Shown: positions 28,512 through 37,846 of the stretch, in pieces
Numbering within the stretch: position 1 is the stretch's first letter
Layout: every line of letters begins with the position of its first letter
From: Christiangramia gaetbulicola
GTDB lineage: Bacteria > Bacteroidota > Bacteroidia > Flavobacteriales > Flavobacteriaceae
Assembly: GCF_003054225.1 (NCBI RefSeq)
Contig: NZ_QBKQ01000001.1
Location: forward strand, 806,001-870,000
Length of the DNA stretch: 64,000 nt
Direction of reading: 5' to 3'
Made by a program: the position numbers and the translations under genes
Notes under the pieces: model-generated
Told to the model about the DNA's origin: nothing
What the model saw: only the letters and a program-made list of their open reading frames with translations
The model's database searches: none

Positions 28512-29439
28512 AGTTATCTTTTATGTATTGCAGTGAAAAGGCGCGGTCCTGCTTCATAGCGATCTTAAGGTCGTCTACCGAATCGAATTTCTTCTCGTCC
28601 CTGATCCTCACCAGCATTTCGATCTCCAGTTGCTTTCCGTAAAGATCTTTATCCAGTTCAAAGAAATTGGCTTCGATGGTCTTTTCCTTGCCACCTACCG
28701 TAGGATTGGTCCCAATATTCATCATCCCAAAAACTCTATCTCCGTCGATATTGGCACTAACCACGTAAACCCCGTTTTTCGGGATAAGCTTATAATCTTC
28801 TTCAATTTCCAGGTTAGCCGTGGGAAATCCCAGGTCTTTGCCTATTCCGCGACCTTTTACGATAGTCCCGTTAAGGGTAAAAGGATGTTGTAAATATAGA
28901 TTAGCACGTTCCACACGGCCTTCTAAAAGTGCATTCCTGATCTTGGTAGAACTCACCGCTACCTGCTCTACATCCTGCTGACTGATCTCTTCTACCTCGA
29001 AACCAAATTCTTTCCCGAATTGCCTTAGGTCGTTGATATCTGCCGTACGGTTACGTCCAAACCTATGGTCGTAGCCAATAATGATCTTTTTAGCTTTTAG
29101 CTTATTCACCAGGATATCACGCACAAATTCTAATGCCGTAAGCCGTGAAAATTGCTGGGTAAAAGGATGCACCACCAGGTGATCTATCCCGGTCTCTTCC
29201 AGTAAACGCTTTCTTTCCTCGATGGTATTGATGAGCTGAATGCCGCTTTCCTTTTGCAGCACCATTCTTGGGTGAGGAAAAAATGTTAGCACGACAGAAT
29301 CAAGATTGTTCGCGTGGGCAGAATTCACCAGTCGCTCTATGATCTTGCGATGTCCCACATGAACTCCGTCAAAAGTACCAATGGTCACCACCGTTTGCCG
29401 TTCGCTTAGGAATGAGTTTGCTCCTTTATATTCTTTCAA
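28504..29439 (-). CDS. ribF: Bifunctional riboflavin kinase / FAD synthetase
   Basis: Converts riboflavin to FMN and then FAD. 311 residues. The N-terminal FAD-synthetase nucleotidyl-transferase motif is TIGTFDGVHVGHRKII. The C-terminal riboflavin-kinase motifs are GRGIGKDLGFPTANLE, NGVYVV and FFELDKDLYGKQLEIE. Order and length are standard. It lies 6 bases downstream of pth and overlaps the HTTM gene. No FMN riboswitch is visible upstream. Confidence 0.96.
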   Translation of the reverse strand: MKEYKGANSFLSERQTVVTIGTFDGVHVGHRKIIERLVNSAHANNLDSVVLTFFPHPRMVLQKESGIQLINTIEERKRLLEETGIDHLVVHPFTQQFSRLTALEFVRDILVNKLKAKKIIIGYDHRFGRNRTADINDLRQFGKEFGFEVEEISQQDVEQVAVSSTKIRNALLEGRVERANLYLQHPFTLNGTIVKGRGIGKDLGFPTANLEIEEDYKLIPKNGVYVVSANIDGDRVFGMMNIGTNPTVGGKEKTIEANFFELDKDLYGKQLEIEMLVRIRDEKKFDSVDDLKIAMKQDRAFSLQYIKDNYA

Positions 29440-29445
29440 ATTCTG

Positions 29446-30072
29446 CTATTTACCGTTAAAAGTATTCATTGTATTGGAAACTCCGGCGGTTCCAAAAGAT
29501 TGTATCAATTCTGCCGAAGTCTTTAAACGTTCGGGTAATTTCTTCTCTTCCTGCTCATCCCATTCCCCAAGCACATAATCTACCTGGCTCCCCTTGGAGA
29601 ACTCATCGCTAATGCCGAATCTAAACCGGTTATATTTCGTGGTATTCAACTGGGCCTGGATGTCTTTGAGTCCGTTATGTCCCCCATCGCTGCCTTTGGT
29701 CTTTAATCTTAAGGTCCCAAAGGGAAGATTGAGATCATCTGTAACCACCAGTAGGTTTTCCAGGTTGATCTTTTCCTTCTGCATCCAGTAATTAACCGCT
29801 TTTCCGCTAAGGTTCATATAAGTACTTGGCTTAAGCAGAACGAAGGTGCGGCCTTTATATTTGAAGCTGGCCACGTCACCCAATTTCTGGGTTTCAAAAG
29901 CCACTTCTTTTTCACGGGCAAGTTCATCCAGGATCTTGAATCCTATATTATGCCTGGTATTTTCATATTTAGGGCCAATATTCCCAAGGCCAACGATCAA
30001 AAATTTCTTCATGGGATCGATTTTCTCCCCGGTTTTTTTCTTTCCTAAAATCCTTCCGAAGAATGAAAGCAT
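29446..30072 (-). CDS. pth: Peptidyl-tRNA hydrolase
   Basis: Releases peptidyl-tRNAs that drop off the ribosome. The family core begins [25 protein letters not shown] with catalytic His in NTRHN and the Asp in [11 protein letters not shown] keep the start at 30072 (208 residues) because a short basic N-terminal extension is common in Flavobacteriia. The ATG at 30009 would give the classical 187-residue form. It is downstream of rplY behind a bidirectional terminator. Confidence 0.94.
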   Translation of the reverse strand: MLSFFGRILGKKKTGEKIDPMKKFLIVGLGNIGPKYENTRHNIGFKILDELAREKEVAFETQKLGDVASFKYKGRTFVLLKPSTYMNLSGKAVNYWMQKEKINLENLLVVTDDLNLPFGTLRLKTKGSDGGHNGLKDIQAQLNTTKYNRFRFGISDEFSKGSQVDYVLGEWDEQEEKKLPERLKTSAELIQSFGTAGVSNTMNTFNGK

Positions 30073-30155
30073 CCAATTAGTTTTGGTAAAGATAAAATTA
30101 ATCAGATACTTTTTAAATCAGAAAATCCAAAAGCGGGTATAAATTTCATTTAAAC

Positions 30156-30187
30156 AAAAAAGCATCCCGAAACGGAATGCTTTTTAT
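30156..30187 (-). terminator. Bidirectional intrinsic terminator between rplY and pth
   Basis: AAAAAGCATTCCG and CGGGATGCTTTTTT pair on the minus strand around TTT, with one G-T pair, and are flanked by A and T runs on both sides. It follows the rplY stop codon. Confidence 0.85.
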
Positions 30188-30207
30188 TAGGTATTCAAAA
30201 AAGGATA

Positions 30208-30864
30208 CTAGTTATCTTCTCCCTCTTTTACTGCTGCCACGTCATCAGTTTCAGTAGCTGGTACCTCATCTGCTGCAACTTCATCTTCGTCTTCATCATC
30301 ATCAAGAGCAACGATGTTACGAGAAGTTCTAACCTGGCAAATTACTGTGTTATCTGGATGCTGGATCACGTAGTCTTTACTGTCTACACCAGTTACATAT
30401 AGCTTCTGACCAATTTTAAGTTTAGTCACGTTAGCTACGATGTAATCTGGAAGATCTCCAGGTAAACCTCTTACTTTAAGACGACGAAGGTTGTATCTTA
30501 ATACACCACCGTTCTTAACCCCTCTTGCCACACCTTCAGTGTGAATTGGGATTTCCATAGTAATTGGTTTATCATCAAATATCTGGTAGAAATCCATGTG
30601 TAGGATAGCGTCACTTACAGGGTGAAATTGAATGTCCTGTAGGATAGCGTCGTAAGACTCACCACTTTTCAATTTGATTTTTACTGTGTGTACATCTGGA
30701 GTATACACTAAATCTTTAAATGCGATTTCCTCTGCTGCAAAGTGTAGTGGATCACCTTCTACCCCGTACAATACGCAAGGAACCTGTCCAGCATTACGTA
30801 GTGCTTTCGTTGCCTTCTTGCCTACGCTTTCTCTTTTAGATCCGTTGATCGTAATTGATTTCAT
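30208..30864 (-). CDS. rplY: 50S ribosomal protein L25 / general stress protein Ctc
   Basis: Binds 5S rRNA in the large subunit. 218 residues. The N-terminal L25 domain includes [26 protein letters not shown] (two pieces) and ILHMDFYQI. The C-terminal TL5/CTC beta domain follows ([18 protein letters not shown]). The tail is a highly acidic Asp/Glu/Ala run typical of Bacteroidetes L25. A good -7 element stands about 80 bases upstream. Confidence 0.96.
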   Translation of the reverse strand: MKSITINGSKRESVGKKATKALRNAGQVPCVLYGVEGDPLHFAAEEIAFKDLVYTPDVHTVKIKLKSGESYDAILQDIQFHPVSDAILHMDFYQIFDDKPITMEIPIHTEGVARGVKNGGVLRYNLRRLKVRGLPGDLPDYIVANVTKLKIGQKLYVTGVDSKDYVIQHPDNTVICQVRTSRNIVALDDDEDEDEVAADEVPATETDDVAAVKEGEDN

Positions 30865-30943
30865 TTGAATTACTTAATTTAATTGAACAAATGTTGTCAA
30901 GTTCTTCGTGAACCGCCTTCATTTGTTTAAAAATTTTAGGCTG

Positions 30944-30951
30944 CAAAAGTA
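30944..30951 (-). promoter_or_regulatory. -7 promoter element of rplY
   Basis: On the minus strand TACTTTTG is an exact TAnnTTTG match. It predicts a leader of about 70 bases before the rplY ATG at 30864. A T-rich block (GGGTTTT) lies upstream, but a precise -33 TTG is not evident. Confidence 0.5.
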
Positions 30952-31109
30952 AGTCTTTTTCTGAATCTTTAAAACCCTGAAGCTGAAAAAGTTTAGGAGA
31001 TGGGTGATGTTTGCATGTATAGTTAAACACTGAAGCTTAATGTTTTGTAATTGAATCGAATAAACGTACTGAGATATTTATCCATTATTTATTTTCTATT
31101 TCTATTGAA

Positions 31110-31660
31110 TCTGTCATCCTGAGCGCAGTCGAAGGATGGTTCATTCCGATATTTTCTTGTGATTTCGACCGTAGGGAGAAATCTCTTCAATTAACAGTGA
31201 TCAATTTTATGCACACTTCGACAAGCTCAGTGTGGCAATCGTATTGCTGAAATACCAGGAAGTTGTTTCAGGATCTCATCATGAGACTGCTTCGCGTTGC
31301 TCGCAGAGACAATCAATTAGTACCGTCTTTGCGAACGCAGTGAAGCAATCTCATGTTCAGTAATAAATTCTTCTTGTCAATTAGCATTCTTTCTCTTTTC
31401 TTTTTCCATTGCTGAAAAAGAAACAAAAAATCTAGTCTTCATTTTCTTGTTCACCCGTTACGGCTCGGAAGCTAAAAGAATTGAACTCCCTCCGGTCAAA
31501 CAGCAATTCTTTCTTAACGCTTCTTTCACCTACGGGTCCCGAAGTCGAAACTGAGGACGTTTTTAAACTTTCTTTTTGTCATTTCGACCGTAGGGAGAAA
31601 TCTCATCAATTAACAAACACAATTCGACTGTGCTCAGTGTGACATTCCGGTTTAGAATCA
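31110..31660. repeat. Cluster of palindromic dispersed repeats left of ppx
   Basis: This gene-free stretch between divergent rplY and ppx carries several repeat types. There are two near-identical 39-base copies containing TTTCGACCGTAGGGAGAAAT (31158-31196 and 31577-31615, two mismatches). There is a CACACTTCGACAAGCTCAGTGTG-type palindrome (31212-31234) and a related TTCGACTGTGCTCAGTGTGA (31623-31642). A long imperfect inverted repeat (31267-31352) starts GAGACTGCTTCGCGTTGCTC and ends GTGAAGCAATCTC. The rest is AT-rich with no gene seen. Confidence 0.8.
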
Positions 31661-31801
31661 CACTTCTCCACACTCCCTTCTCAATACTCAATACTCCCTA
31701 CTAAAAACCCTCTTTTTTTCACAAAGCCTTATAAGTCATTGCCATCAAATTTCTGTAAATTGAACGGTTGATAGTAACGCAGGAACCTGAAGCATTCAGA
31801 A

Positions 31802-33424
31802 ATGGAAAACTCGCAAGACAATGGAACTCCCACCAAACGTATAGCCGCCATAGACCTTGGCACCAACTCTTTCCACGCGGTGCTGGTGGATATTTATCCC
31901 GATGGTAGTTTTAGAACCATAGATAAGCTCAAGGAAATGGTCATTCTTGCGGAAAAAGGAGTGGACAATTACCTGAGTGAGGAGGCCATGCAACGTGGTC
32001 TGGATGCACTGCAACGAATAAAAGTGCTATGCGATTCCCAGCAGGTGGAAGAGATCATCGCCTTTGCCACCTCAGCCATTCGGGAAGCAAAAAATGGCGG
32101 GGATTTCACCCAGCGCATGATAGATGAAGTAGGCATCAAGGCCCGGGCGATCCCAGGCCAAAAGGAAGCTGAACTTATAGGTTACGCCATTCGCCACAGT
32201 ATTTCGCTGGATAAGGAAATGGTACTAATGGTAGATATTGGAGGCGGTAGCGTGGAGTTCATCGTGGGCAATAACGAAGAGTTCCTATACCACAACAGCC
32301 TGAAACTGGGCGTCGCCAGGATGTCGGCTAAATTTGTAAAGAACGATCCTATCACCAAAGAGGAGATCAAGGCGCTAAAAAAACATTATAAGAAAACGCT
32401 TAAGGAGATCGCCGATGTGATCAAGGAACATGGAGTGACCACCATGATAGGTTCTTCCGGGACCATGGAAAATATAGGTGCCATGGTGGCTAGCAGGACT
32501 TCCCTCACCGCAGACATGACCCTGAACGAACTGGAATTCCAGGCTTCAGATTTTAAAGATCTCTACAAGGATTTTATCAAACTCAACCGTAAGGAGCGTA
32601 AGAAGATCAGCGAACTGGATGAGAAACGCATAGATATCATCAACCCGGGGATGGTGCTGGTGAAATACCTCATCAAGAAATTCAATATTGAAAATATCAA
32701 AATATCTGAAGCTGCCCTGCGCGACGGGATGATCCTTAATTTCCTGAACCAGGAAAGACCGCACCTGCACCTGGTTGAGAACTTTCCCGATCCGCGTAAA
32801 AAGAGCATTTTTGAACTGCTGCGTAAATGCAACTGGCTGGAAGCCCATTCCACGCATGTGGCCGGCATGGCGCTGCAGCTGTTCGATGAATTCAGGGATG
32901 AGCTGAAACTGGAAGAAGCAGACCGTGAGTTACTGGAATACGCGACCTGGATGCATGATATCGGCTATTATATCTCCTACAGGAAACATCATAAACACGC
33001 GCTTTATATCATAAGGCATTCAGACCTGCGGGGTTTTAACGAAGATGAAATAAATATCATGGCCAATGTGGCCCGTTATCATCGAAGGTCCACTCCAAAA
33101 AAGCGACATGAATTCTATAAAAAGATGGAAAAACCGCTTCGGAAAAAGGTAAAAAGGCTTTCCGCATTATTGCGTGTGGCCGACGGACTGGACCGTAGTC
33201 ATTACCAGAATGTTCAGAAACTGGAAATAGACAACCGCGAAGATATCGTGAACCTTTATCTCACCACGATGGGAGATCCCGAACTCGAGGTCTGGGGCGC
33301 CGAAAGGAAATCAAAGCTATTTCAAAAAGTGACCGGTAAAAAACTGGAAATATACGCTGTGAACATGAATGATCTGGAGCGCACCCAGTCTTCTACCGGC
33401 AATAAGAATACTTTGATCAATTGA
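31802..33424 (+). CDS. Exopolyphosphatase / pppGpp phosphohydrolase (Ppx/GppA family)
   Basis: 540 residues. The N-terminal ASKHA fold has the phosphate-1 loop AAIDLGTNSFHAVLVD and the phosphate-2 region MVDIGGGSVEFIVG, with ATSAIREAKNG between them. The C-terminal half contains an HD-type domain (HSTHVAGMALQLFDEF, then ATWMHDIGYYI and YHRRSTP). It degrades inorganic polyphosphate or removes the 5'-phosphate of pppGpp; the family does both and sequence does not separate them. The gene faces away from its neighbours and is flanked by similar repeat blocks. Confidence 0.93.
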   Translation: MENSQDNGTPTKRIAAIDLGTNSFHAVLVDIYPDGSFRTIDKLKEMVILAEKGVDNYLSEEAMQRGLDALQRIKVLCDSQQVEEIIAFATSAIREAKNGGDFTQRMIDEVGIKARAIPGQKEAELIGYAIRHSISLDKEMVLMVDIGGGSVEFIVGNNEEFLYHNSLKLGVARMSAKFVKNDPITKEEIKALKKHYKKTLKEIADVIKEHGVTTMIGSSGTMENIGAMVASRTSLTADMTLNELEFQASDFKDLYKDFIKLNRKERKKISELDEKRIDIINPGMVLVKYLIKKFNIENIKISEAALRDGMILNFLNQERPHLHLVENFPDPRKKSIFELLRKCNWLEAHSTHVAGMALQLFDEFRDELKLEEADRELLEYATWMHDIGYYISYRKHHKHALYIIRHSDLRGFNEDEINIMANVARYHRRSTPKKRHEFYKKMEKPLRKKVKRLSALLRVADGLDRSHYQNVQKLEIDNREDIVNLYLTTMGDPELEVWGAERKSKLFQKVTGKKLEIYAVNMNDLERTQSSTGNKNTLIN

Positions 33425-33515
33425 CAATTAGCAATTGGCAATTAACAATTACCCACTTTTAATTATTTTTTTAATCAAATCCTGCTTACGTTATTCTGTC
33501 CCGAAGCATCGGGAG

Positions 33516-33652
33516 TTTCAGGATCTCAACATGAGACTGCTTCGCGTTGCTCGCAGAGACAGTAACTTAGTGGCGTCTTTGCGAACGCAGTGACGCAATC
33601 TCTTTTCAATCAACGGGATCGATTAAAAGCACACTTCGACAAGCTCAGTGTG
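33516..33652. repeat. Palindromic dispersed repeats right of ppx, matching those on its left
   Basis: Bases 33516-33602 repeat 31267-31352 nearly exactly (GAGACTGCTTCGCGTTGCTC then GCGAACGCAGTGACGCAATC), in the same orientation. Bases 33630-33652 repeat the palindrome at 31212-31234. Two copies of the same block, in one case reordered, therefore flank ppx. They lie between convergent ppx and prs and may serve as terminators. Confidence 0.85.
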
Positions 33653-33678
33653 ACATTCAGAAATCCCGACTGTTGAAA

Positions 33679-34614
33679 TTACATGATAAACTTCGAGCTG
33701 ATAGACTCGTTATCCTGAACACTTTTCATCACATCGGCGAAAAGTTCAGCACAGCTTACCACTTTTATTTTTTTGCTTTCCTTTCTTAGCGGAATGGAAT
33801 CTGTAACGATCAATTCCTGAAGTTTAGACTCCTCGATACGCTCATAGGCCTCTCCTGAAAGTACAGGGTGAGTACAGATGGCACGGACGCTCAATGCACC
33901 GCGCTCCATCATTACGTCTGCCGCTTTGGTAAGCGTCCCGGCGGTATCTACCATATCATCTACCAGCACCACGTTCTTCCCGGTAACATCACCAATTAGT
34001 TCCATATGCGAGATCACGTTGGCCTTTGCTCTCTGCTTGTAACAGATCACCACGTCGCTCTCTAAAGCCTTGGAATAGGCATAAGCTCTTTTAGAACCAC
34101 CCATATCTGGAGAGGCGATAGTTAGGTTATCAAGACCAAGTTTTCTCAGGTAAGGTAGGAATACCGTACTCGCGTACAGGTGATCTACTGGTTTTTCGAA
34201 GAATCCCTGGATCTGGTCTGCATGCAGGTCCATGGTAATGATTCTTGTAGCACCGGCAGTTTCCAGGATACTGGCGATCATTTTCGCGGCGATAGGCACA
34301 CGAGGTTTGTCTTTACGATCCTGTCTGGCCCATCCAAAATAAGGCATCACAGCCGTGATATGTCTTGCCGAAGCTCTTTTTGCAGCATCCAGCATTAGAA
34401 GCATTTCCATAAGGTGATCTGCACCCGGGTGAGTAGAACCAATGATAAAAACGCGCGATCCACGCACCGATTCTTCAAATGATGGCTGAAATTCACCATC
34501 GCTATAGGTAGAGGTGATCACGTTCCCAAGTTTCGAACCGTAGTGTTTGGCGATCTTCTCGGCCAGTTCGCGACTTTGTGTACAATTAAAGATCTTAGCT
34601 TCTGTTGCAGGCAT
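33679..34614 (-). CDS. prs: Ribose-phosphate pyrophosphokinase
   Basis: Makes PRPP from ribose 5-phosphate and ATP for nucleotide, histidine and tryptophan synthesis. 311 residues. Seen are the N-terminal YSDGEFQP, the ATP region PYFGWARQDRK, the pyrophosphate-binding area MDLHADQIQGFF and the PRPP motif NVVLVDDMVDTAGTL. In related genomes prs is usually directly followed by rplY and pth; here the ppx block stands between them. Confidence 0.97.
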   Translation of the reverse strand: MPATEAKIFNCTQSRELAEKIAKHYGSKLGNVITSTYSDGEFQPSFEESVRGSRVFIIGSTHPGADHLMEMLLMLDAAKRASARHITAVMPYFGWARQDRKDKPRVPIAAKMIASILETAGATRIITMDLHADQIQGFFEKPVDHLYASTVFLPYLRKLGLDNLTIASPDMGGSKRAYAYSKALESDVVICYKQRAKANVISHMELIGDVTGKNVVLVDDMVDTAGTLTKAADVMMERGALSVRAICTHPVLSGEAYERIEESKLQELIVTDSIPLRKESKKIKVVSCAELFADVMKSVQDNESISSKFIM

Positions 34615-34654
34615 GTTGTGTGTTGTTTGTAGAGTGTTTTGTTAATGTTGCATG

Positions 34655-34662
34655 CAAATTTA
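34655..34662 (-). promoter_or_regulatory. Putative -7 element of prs
   Basis: Minus strand TAAATTTG, an exact TAnnTTTG match 40 bases before the prs ATG. The region is AT-rich, so a chance match is possible. Confidence 0.45.
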
Positions 34663-34979
34663 AAAATTTAATGATGGAAAAAAGCTTTTCGTTTCAGGAC
34701 TATTGCAATTAATTTTTTGAGCCGGAGCAATTCTGAACCTGAGATCATTTGATTACCAACAATGATTATTAGTCCAAATTCTCATCTTGCAAGTAATAGA
34801 TCTCTCGCATCCCTCACTCCACCTACCTATTTGAAAACAGTATCTGAAATATTTTGTTGAAAACCGCCCGTTGTAAGGACTTTCTTGTTAATAAGATTTT
34901 ACAGTCTTAACCGTGCCAAAGATGTTAAAGTTTTAATTTAGCATGGAAGCAACTCCTATCCCTAATTACTATATAAGAA
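34663..34979. other. Intergenic region left of the defence genes, no gene seen
   Basis: AT-rich and without a convincing reading frame. At 34867-34876 it contains CCCGTTGTAA, which resembles the end of the 37847-37978 element (CCGTTGCC) and could mark the left boundary of a transferred unit. This is a weak resemblance. Confidence 0.4.
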
Positions 34980-34987
34980 TAGTTTTG
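34980..34987 (+). promoter_or_regulatory. Putative -7 element of the SIR2-HerA operon
   Basis: TAGTTTTG matches TAnnTTTG, 60 bases before the SIR2 ATG. No convincing TTG is present at the -33 distance. Confidence 0.45.
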
Positions 34988-35046
34988 AGAAGATATAAGG
35001 AGTTGTGCTTCATACTGAAAACACTAAGAATAAAAAAAATGAATGA

Positions 35047-36078
35047 ATGAAGAAAGAAAAAGAAGCTGTTTTAAAACAATTACAAACTTGGACAAATAAT
35101 ATTCCTCTAATTGTTCTTGGTAGCGGAGCATCTGTTCCTTTCAATCTTCCTTCAATGTGGACTTTGGGAGATTTCTTGAAAAGTTCAATAAGTTTTTTAG
35201 ATTCTGATGACCAAGCTCAATTTGCAAAATTTAAAGACGAATTTGACAAAACTGGCGATTTAGAAACCACTCTTACAAAACTTCAATTAAGAACCAATGT
35301 ACTTGCTGAAATCGTTGATAAAACTTGGCAGCTAGTAAATGAATCAGATTTAAAAGCGTACGAGAAATTTATCAATAAAGAAATTGAATTTCCCTTAGCC
35401 GAATTATTAAAATACTTTTTAGACACAGCAGGTAAAAAAGTTTCTGTTATAACAACGAATTATGATAGACTTGCGGAATATGCCACTAGTCTTGCCAAAG
35501 CTATTGTATGTAACGGATATGCACAAAGTCATATTGGACACTTTTCAAACAACATTCAATCTAACAATTTAGCATCTTTAAATGGATACAAAGGACAAGT
35601 AAACGTATGGAAAGTTCACGGTTCATTAGACTGGTTTAAATCTAAAGAAGAAGAAAATATTCAACTTCCATTAAGACAGAGTATTCCAAAAGACTATCGG
35701 CCTTTAATTGTAACACCTGGCTTAAGTAAATATTCAGAGACACATAATGAACCATATAGGACAATTTTTACTCAAGCAGACTCAGAAATTGATAATGCAA
35801 ATGGATTTTTATGTATTGGTTATGGTTTTAATGACACTCACGTTCAACCAAAATTAATTGAACAAATAAAAAACAATAAGCCAATTATTGTAATAACAAA
35901 AGAGCTTACTGAAAAAACTAAACAATCGATCATCGATAATAAATGCCAAAAGTACTTACTTATCGAAGAAGCTAATTCTAAAGACACCAAAATTTATTCT
36001 TCTAAATTTGGAGAATTTATAATTGAAGATGCTAGTTATTGGGAATTAGGAGAATATATAAAATTAATCATTTCATAA
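35047..36078 (+). CDS. SIR2-domain NADase, defence effector of a SIR2-HerA pair
   Basis: 343 residues, cytoplasmic. The SIR2 nucleotide motif is GSGAS at 25-29. TTNYDR at 136-141 supplies the conserved Asn138 and Asp140, KVHGS at 189-193 supplies His191, and IGYGFND at 257-263 completes the pocket. In known SIR2-HerA systems (also called Nezha) such proteins degrade NAD+ after infection and halt the cell. The partner ATPase gene starts 8 bases after this stop. Codon use is AT-rich compared with neighbouring housekeeping genes, suggesting transfer. The ATG at 35047 is required, since an ATG at 35039 runs into a stop. Confidence 0.88.
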   Translation: MKKEKEAVLKQLQTWTNNIPLIVLGSGASVPFNLPSMWTLGDFLKSSISFLDSDDQAQFAKFKDEFDKTGDLETTLTKLQLRTNVLAEIVDKTWQLVNESDLKAYEKFINKEIEFPLAELLKYFLDTAGKKVSVITTNYDRLAEYATSLAKAIVCNGYAQSHIGHFSNNIQSNNLASLNGYKGQVNVWKVHGSLDWFKSKEEENIQLPLRQSIPKDYRPLIVTPGLSKYSETHNEPYRTIFTQADSEIDNANGFLCIGYGFNDTHVQPKLIEQIKNNKPIIVITKELTEKTKQSIIDNKCQKYLLIEEANSKDTKIYSSKFGEFIIEDASYWELGEYIKLIIS

Positions 36079-36086
36079 ATAAAACT

Positions 36087-37835
36087 ATGGCTATATTTCA
36101 ATTTGAAGAATCTACAAAAATCGGTACAGTTTTTAGTGTTGACACTTCTACTCTAATCGTAAAAGTTAAAGAACTTGAAAAGCTTCGAAAACTACAGGTA
36201 AATCATTTGATTGCTATAAAAAGTTCAAAAGCTGGACAACATCTAATTGGCATTATTAATCGAATCACACGAAAAGTATCAGATGACGAGAGCCCAGTTT
36301 CTGATGATTTAGGTTTGAACAATTTTTTGCTAACAGAAAACATCTTAAAAGTTAACCTAATTGGTACTTTAATAGACAAGCACGGACAGAAAGAAAATGT
36401 ATTCAAAAGAACTTTAGATACAGTTCCCGAAATTGAAGCAAACTGTTTTCCAATTGACGGAGAAAATATCACAAAGTTTATGCGCACAATATCATCGAAG
36501 GAAAATTATGACATTCCTCTTTCACTAGGTAAATACTCAATTGATGAAAATGCGGACGCTTATTTAGATGGAGACAAACTTTTTCAAAGACACGCTGTAA
36601 TTGTAGGTAGTACTGGTTCTGGAAAATCGTGGTGTGTAGCAAAGTTGGTTGAACAAATAGCAAAACTTCCAATGGCAAATTCCATTCTTTTTGATATTCA
36701 CGGAGAATATAGTGGAGAAGATTTTAAAACAGATGGAATAAAACATTTAAGGGTGGCTAATCCTTCTGACTTAGGGAAAAATGGAAATCTTCAAAATAGT
36801 GTTTTAATGCTTCCTTATTGGCTTTTGACTTACGAAGAAATGTTAGCAATGCTACTTGATAGAAGTGACAGTAATGCACCTAATCAAGCAATGCTTTTTT
36901 CTAAAATAGTCTTTGAAGAAAAACTAGCTTTTTTAGACTCAATTGGAGACACCACATTTAAAGATTCTATAACTATTGACAGTCCAATACCATATAAAAT
37001 TGAAAATGTAATAAGCAAATTAAAAAATCTTGATGAAGAACGTGTTCCCGGAGCAAGAGCAGGTCAAGATAAGGCAGGCCCATTCAATGGAAAATTAACA
37101 AGATTTGTACAAAGGTTAGAAGCTAAAAGTCAAGATAAAAGACTTGGATTCTTATTTCAAATATCAAATGACGAATTAGATATTGACTGGATGAATAGTT
37201 TATGTAACTCTTTAATGCAAGGTTCTAAACAAAATGACCAAAAATCAGGTGTAAAAGTTATTGATTTTTCAGAAGTTCCTTCAGATGTTTTACCTCTTGT
37301 TATTGGATTGGTGGCAAGAATTGTTTTTACAGTTCAACAATGGACTGAAAATGATAAAAGACACCCCATTTGCTTATTGTGTGACGAAGCTCATTTATAC
37401 ATTCCTGAAAGAACAAGTCAAGATTCAGCATCAGAACTTGGATTAAAGAATTTTGAAAGAATTGCGAAAGAAGGAAGAAAGTATGGAGTTAGTCTAACGG
37501 TCATAAGTCAAAGACCAGCAGAAGTTAACAGAACAGTTCTTAGTCAATGTAATAATTTCATATCGCTAAGGCTATCAAATGCAGAAGACCAATCAGTTAT
37601 AAAAAGATTATTACCAGATAATCTTTCTGGCCTAACAGATGTATTACCGATTTTAGATATTGGAGAGGCTCTAGTCGTTGGAGACTCATCTCTTTTACCG
37701 ACAAGAATTTTAATAGATGAGCCAACTATTAAACCTCAAAGTGCAACAATTGACTTTTGGAAAGAATGGAGCAATGAAAAAGCTGAACAAGATCTTCCAA
37801 GTGCAGTAATGGGACTAAGAAAGCAATCGAAATAA
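36087..37835 (+). CDS. HerA-like hexameric ATPase (DUF87), partner of the SIR2 protein
   Basis: 582 residues from ATG 36087. An N-terminal HAS-barrel-like beta domain spans about 1-110. Walker A is GSTGSGKS at 174-181, followed by the HerA signature FDIHGEYSGE. Walker B is LLCDEAH with D433/E434, and SQRPAEV lies near 474 as sensor/arginine-finger region. HerA rings move DNA in archaeal end resection; in the defence pair the ring assembles with SIR2 and controls its activity. No NurA nuclease is nearby, which argues for the defence role. AT-rich like its partner. Confidence 0.9.
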   Translation: MAIFQFEESTKIGTVFSVDTSTLIVKVKELEKLRKLQVNHLIAIKSSKAGQHLIGIINRITRKVSDDESPVSDDLGLNNFLLTENILKVNLIGTLIDKHGQKENVFKRTLDTVPEIEANCFPIDGENITKFMRTISSKENYDIPLSLGKYSIDENADAYLDGDKLFQRHAVIVGSTGSGKSWCVAKLVEQIAKLPMANSILFDIHGEYSGEDFKTDGIKHLRVANPSDLGKNGNLQNSVLMLPYWLLTYEEMLAMLLDRSDSNAPNQAMLFSKIVFEEKLAFLDSIGDTTFKDSITIDSPIPYKIENVISKLKNLDEERVPGARAGQDKAGPFNGKLTRFVQRLEAKSQDKRLGFLFQISNDELDIDWMNSLCNSLMQGSKQNDQKSGVKVIDFSEVPSDVLPLVIGLVARIVFTVQQWTENDKRHPICLLCDEAHLYIPERTSQDSASELGLKNFERIAKEGRKYGVSLTVISQRPAEVNRTVLSQCNNFISLRLSNAEDQSVIKRLLPDNLSGLTDVLPILDIGEALVVGDSSLLPTRILIDEPTIKPQSATIDFWKEWSNEKAEQDLPSAVMGLRKQSK

Positions 37836-37846
37836 AAAGTACGAAA

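Noticed and set aside
28400-29500. FMN riboswitch upstream of ribF
   Set aside because: The space before ribF is only 6 bases and pth lies directly upstream; no conserved RFN-type stem set is visible.
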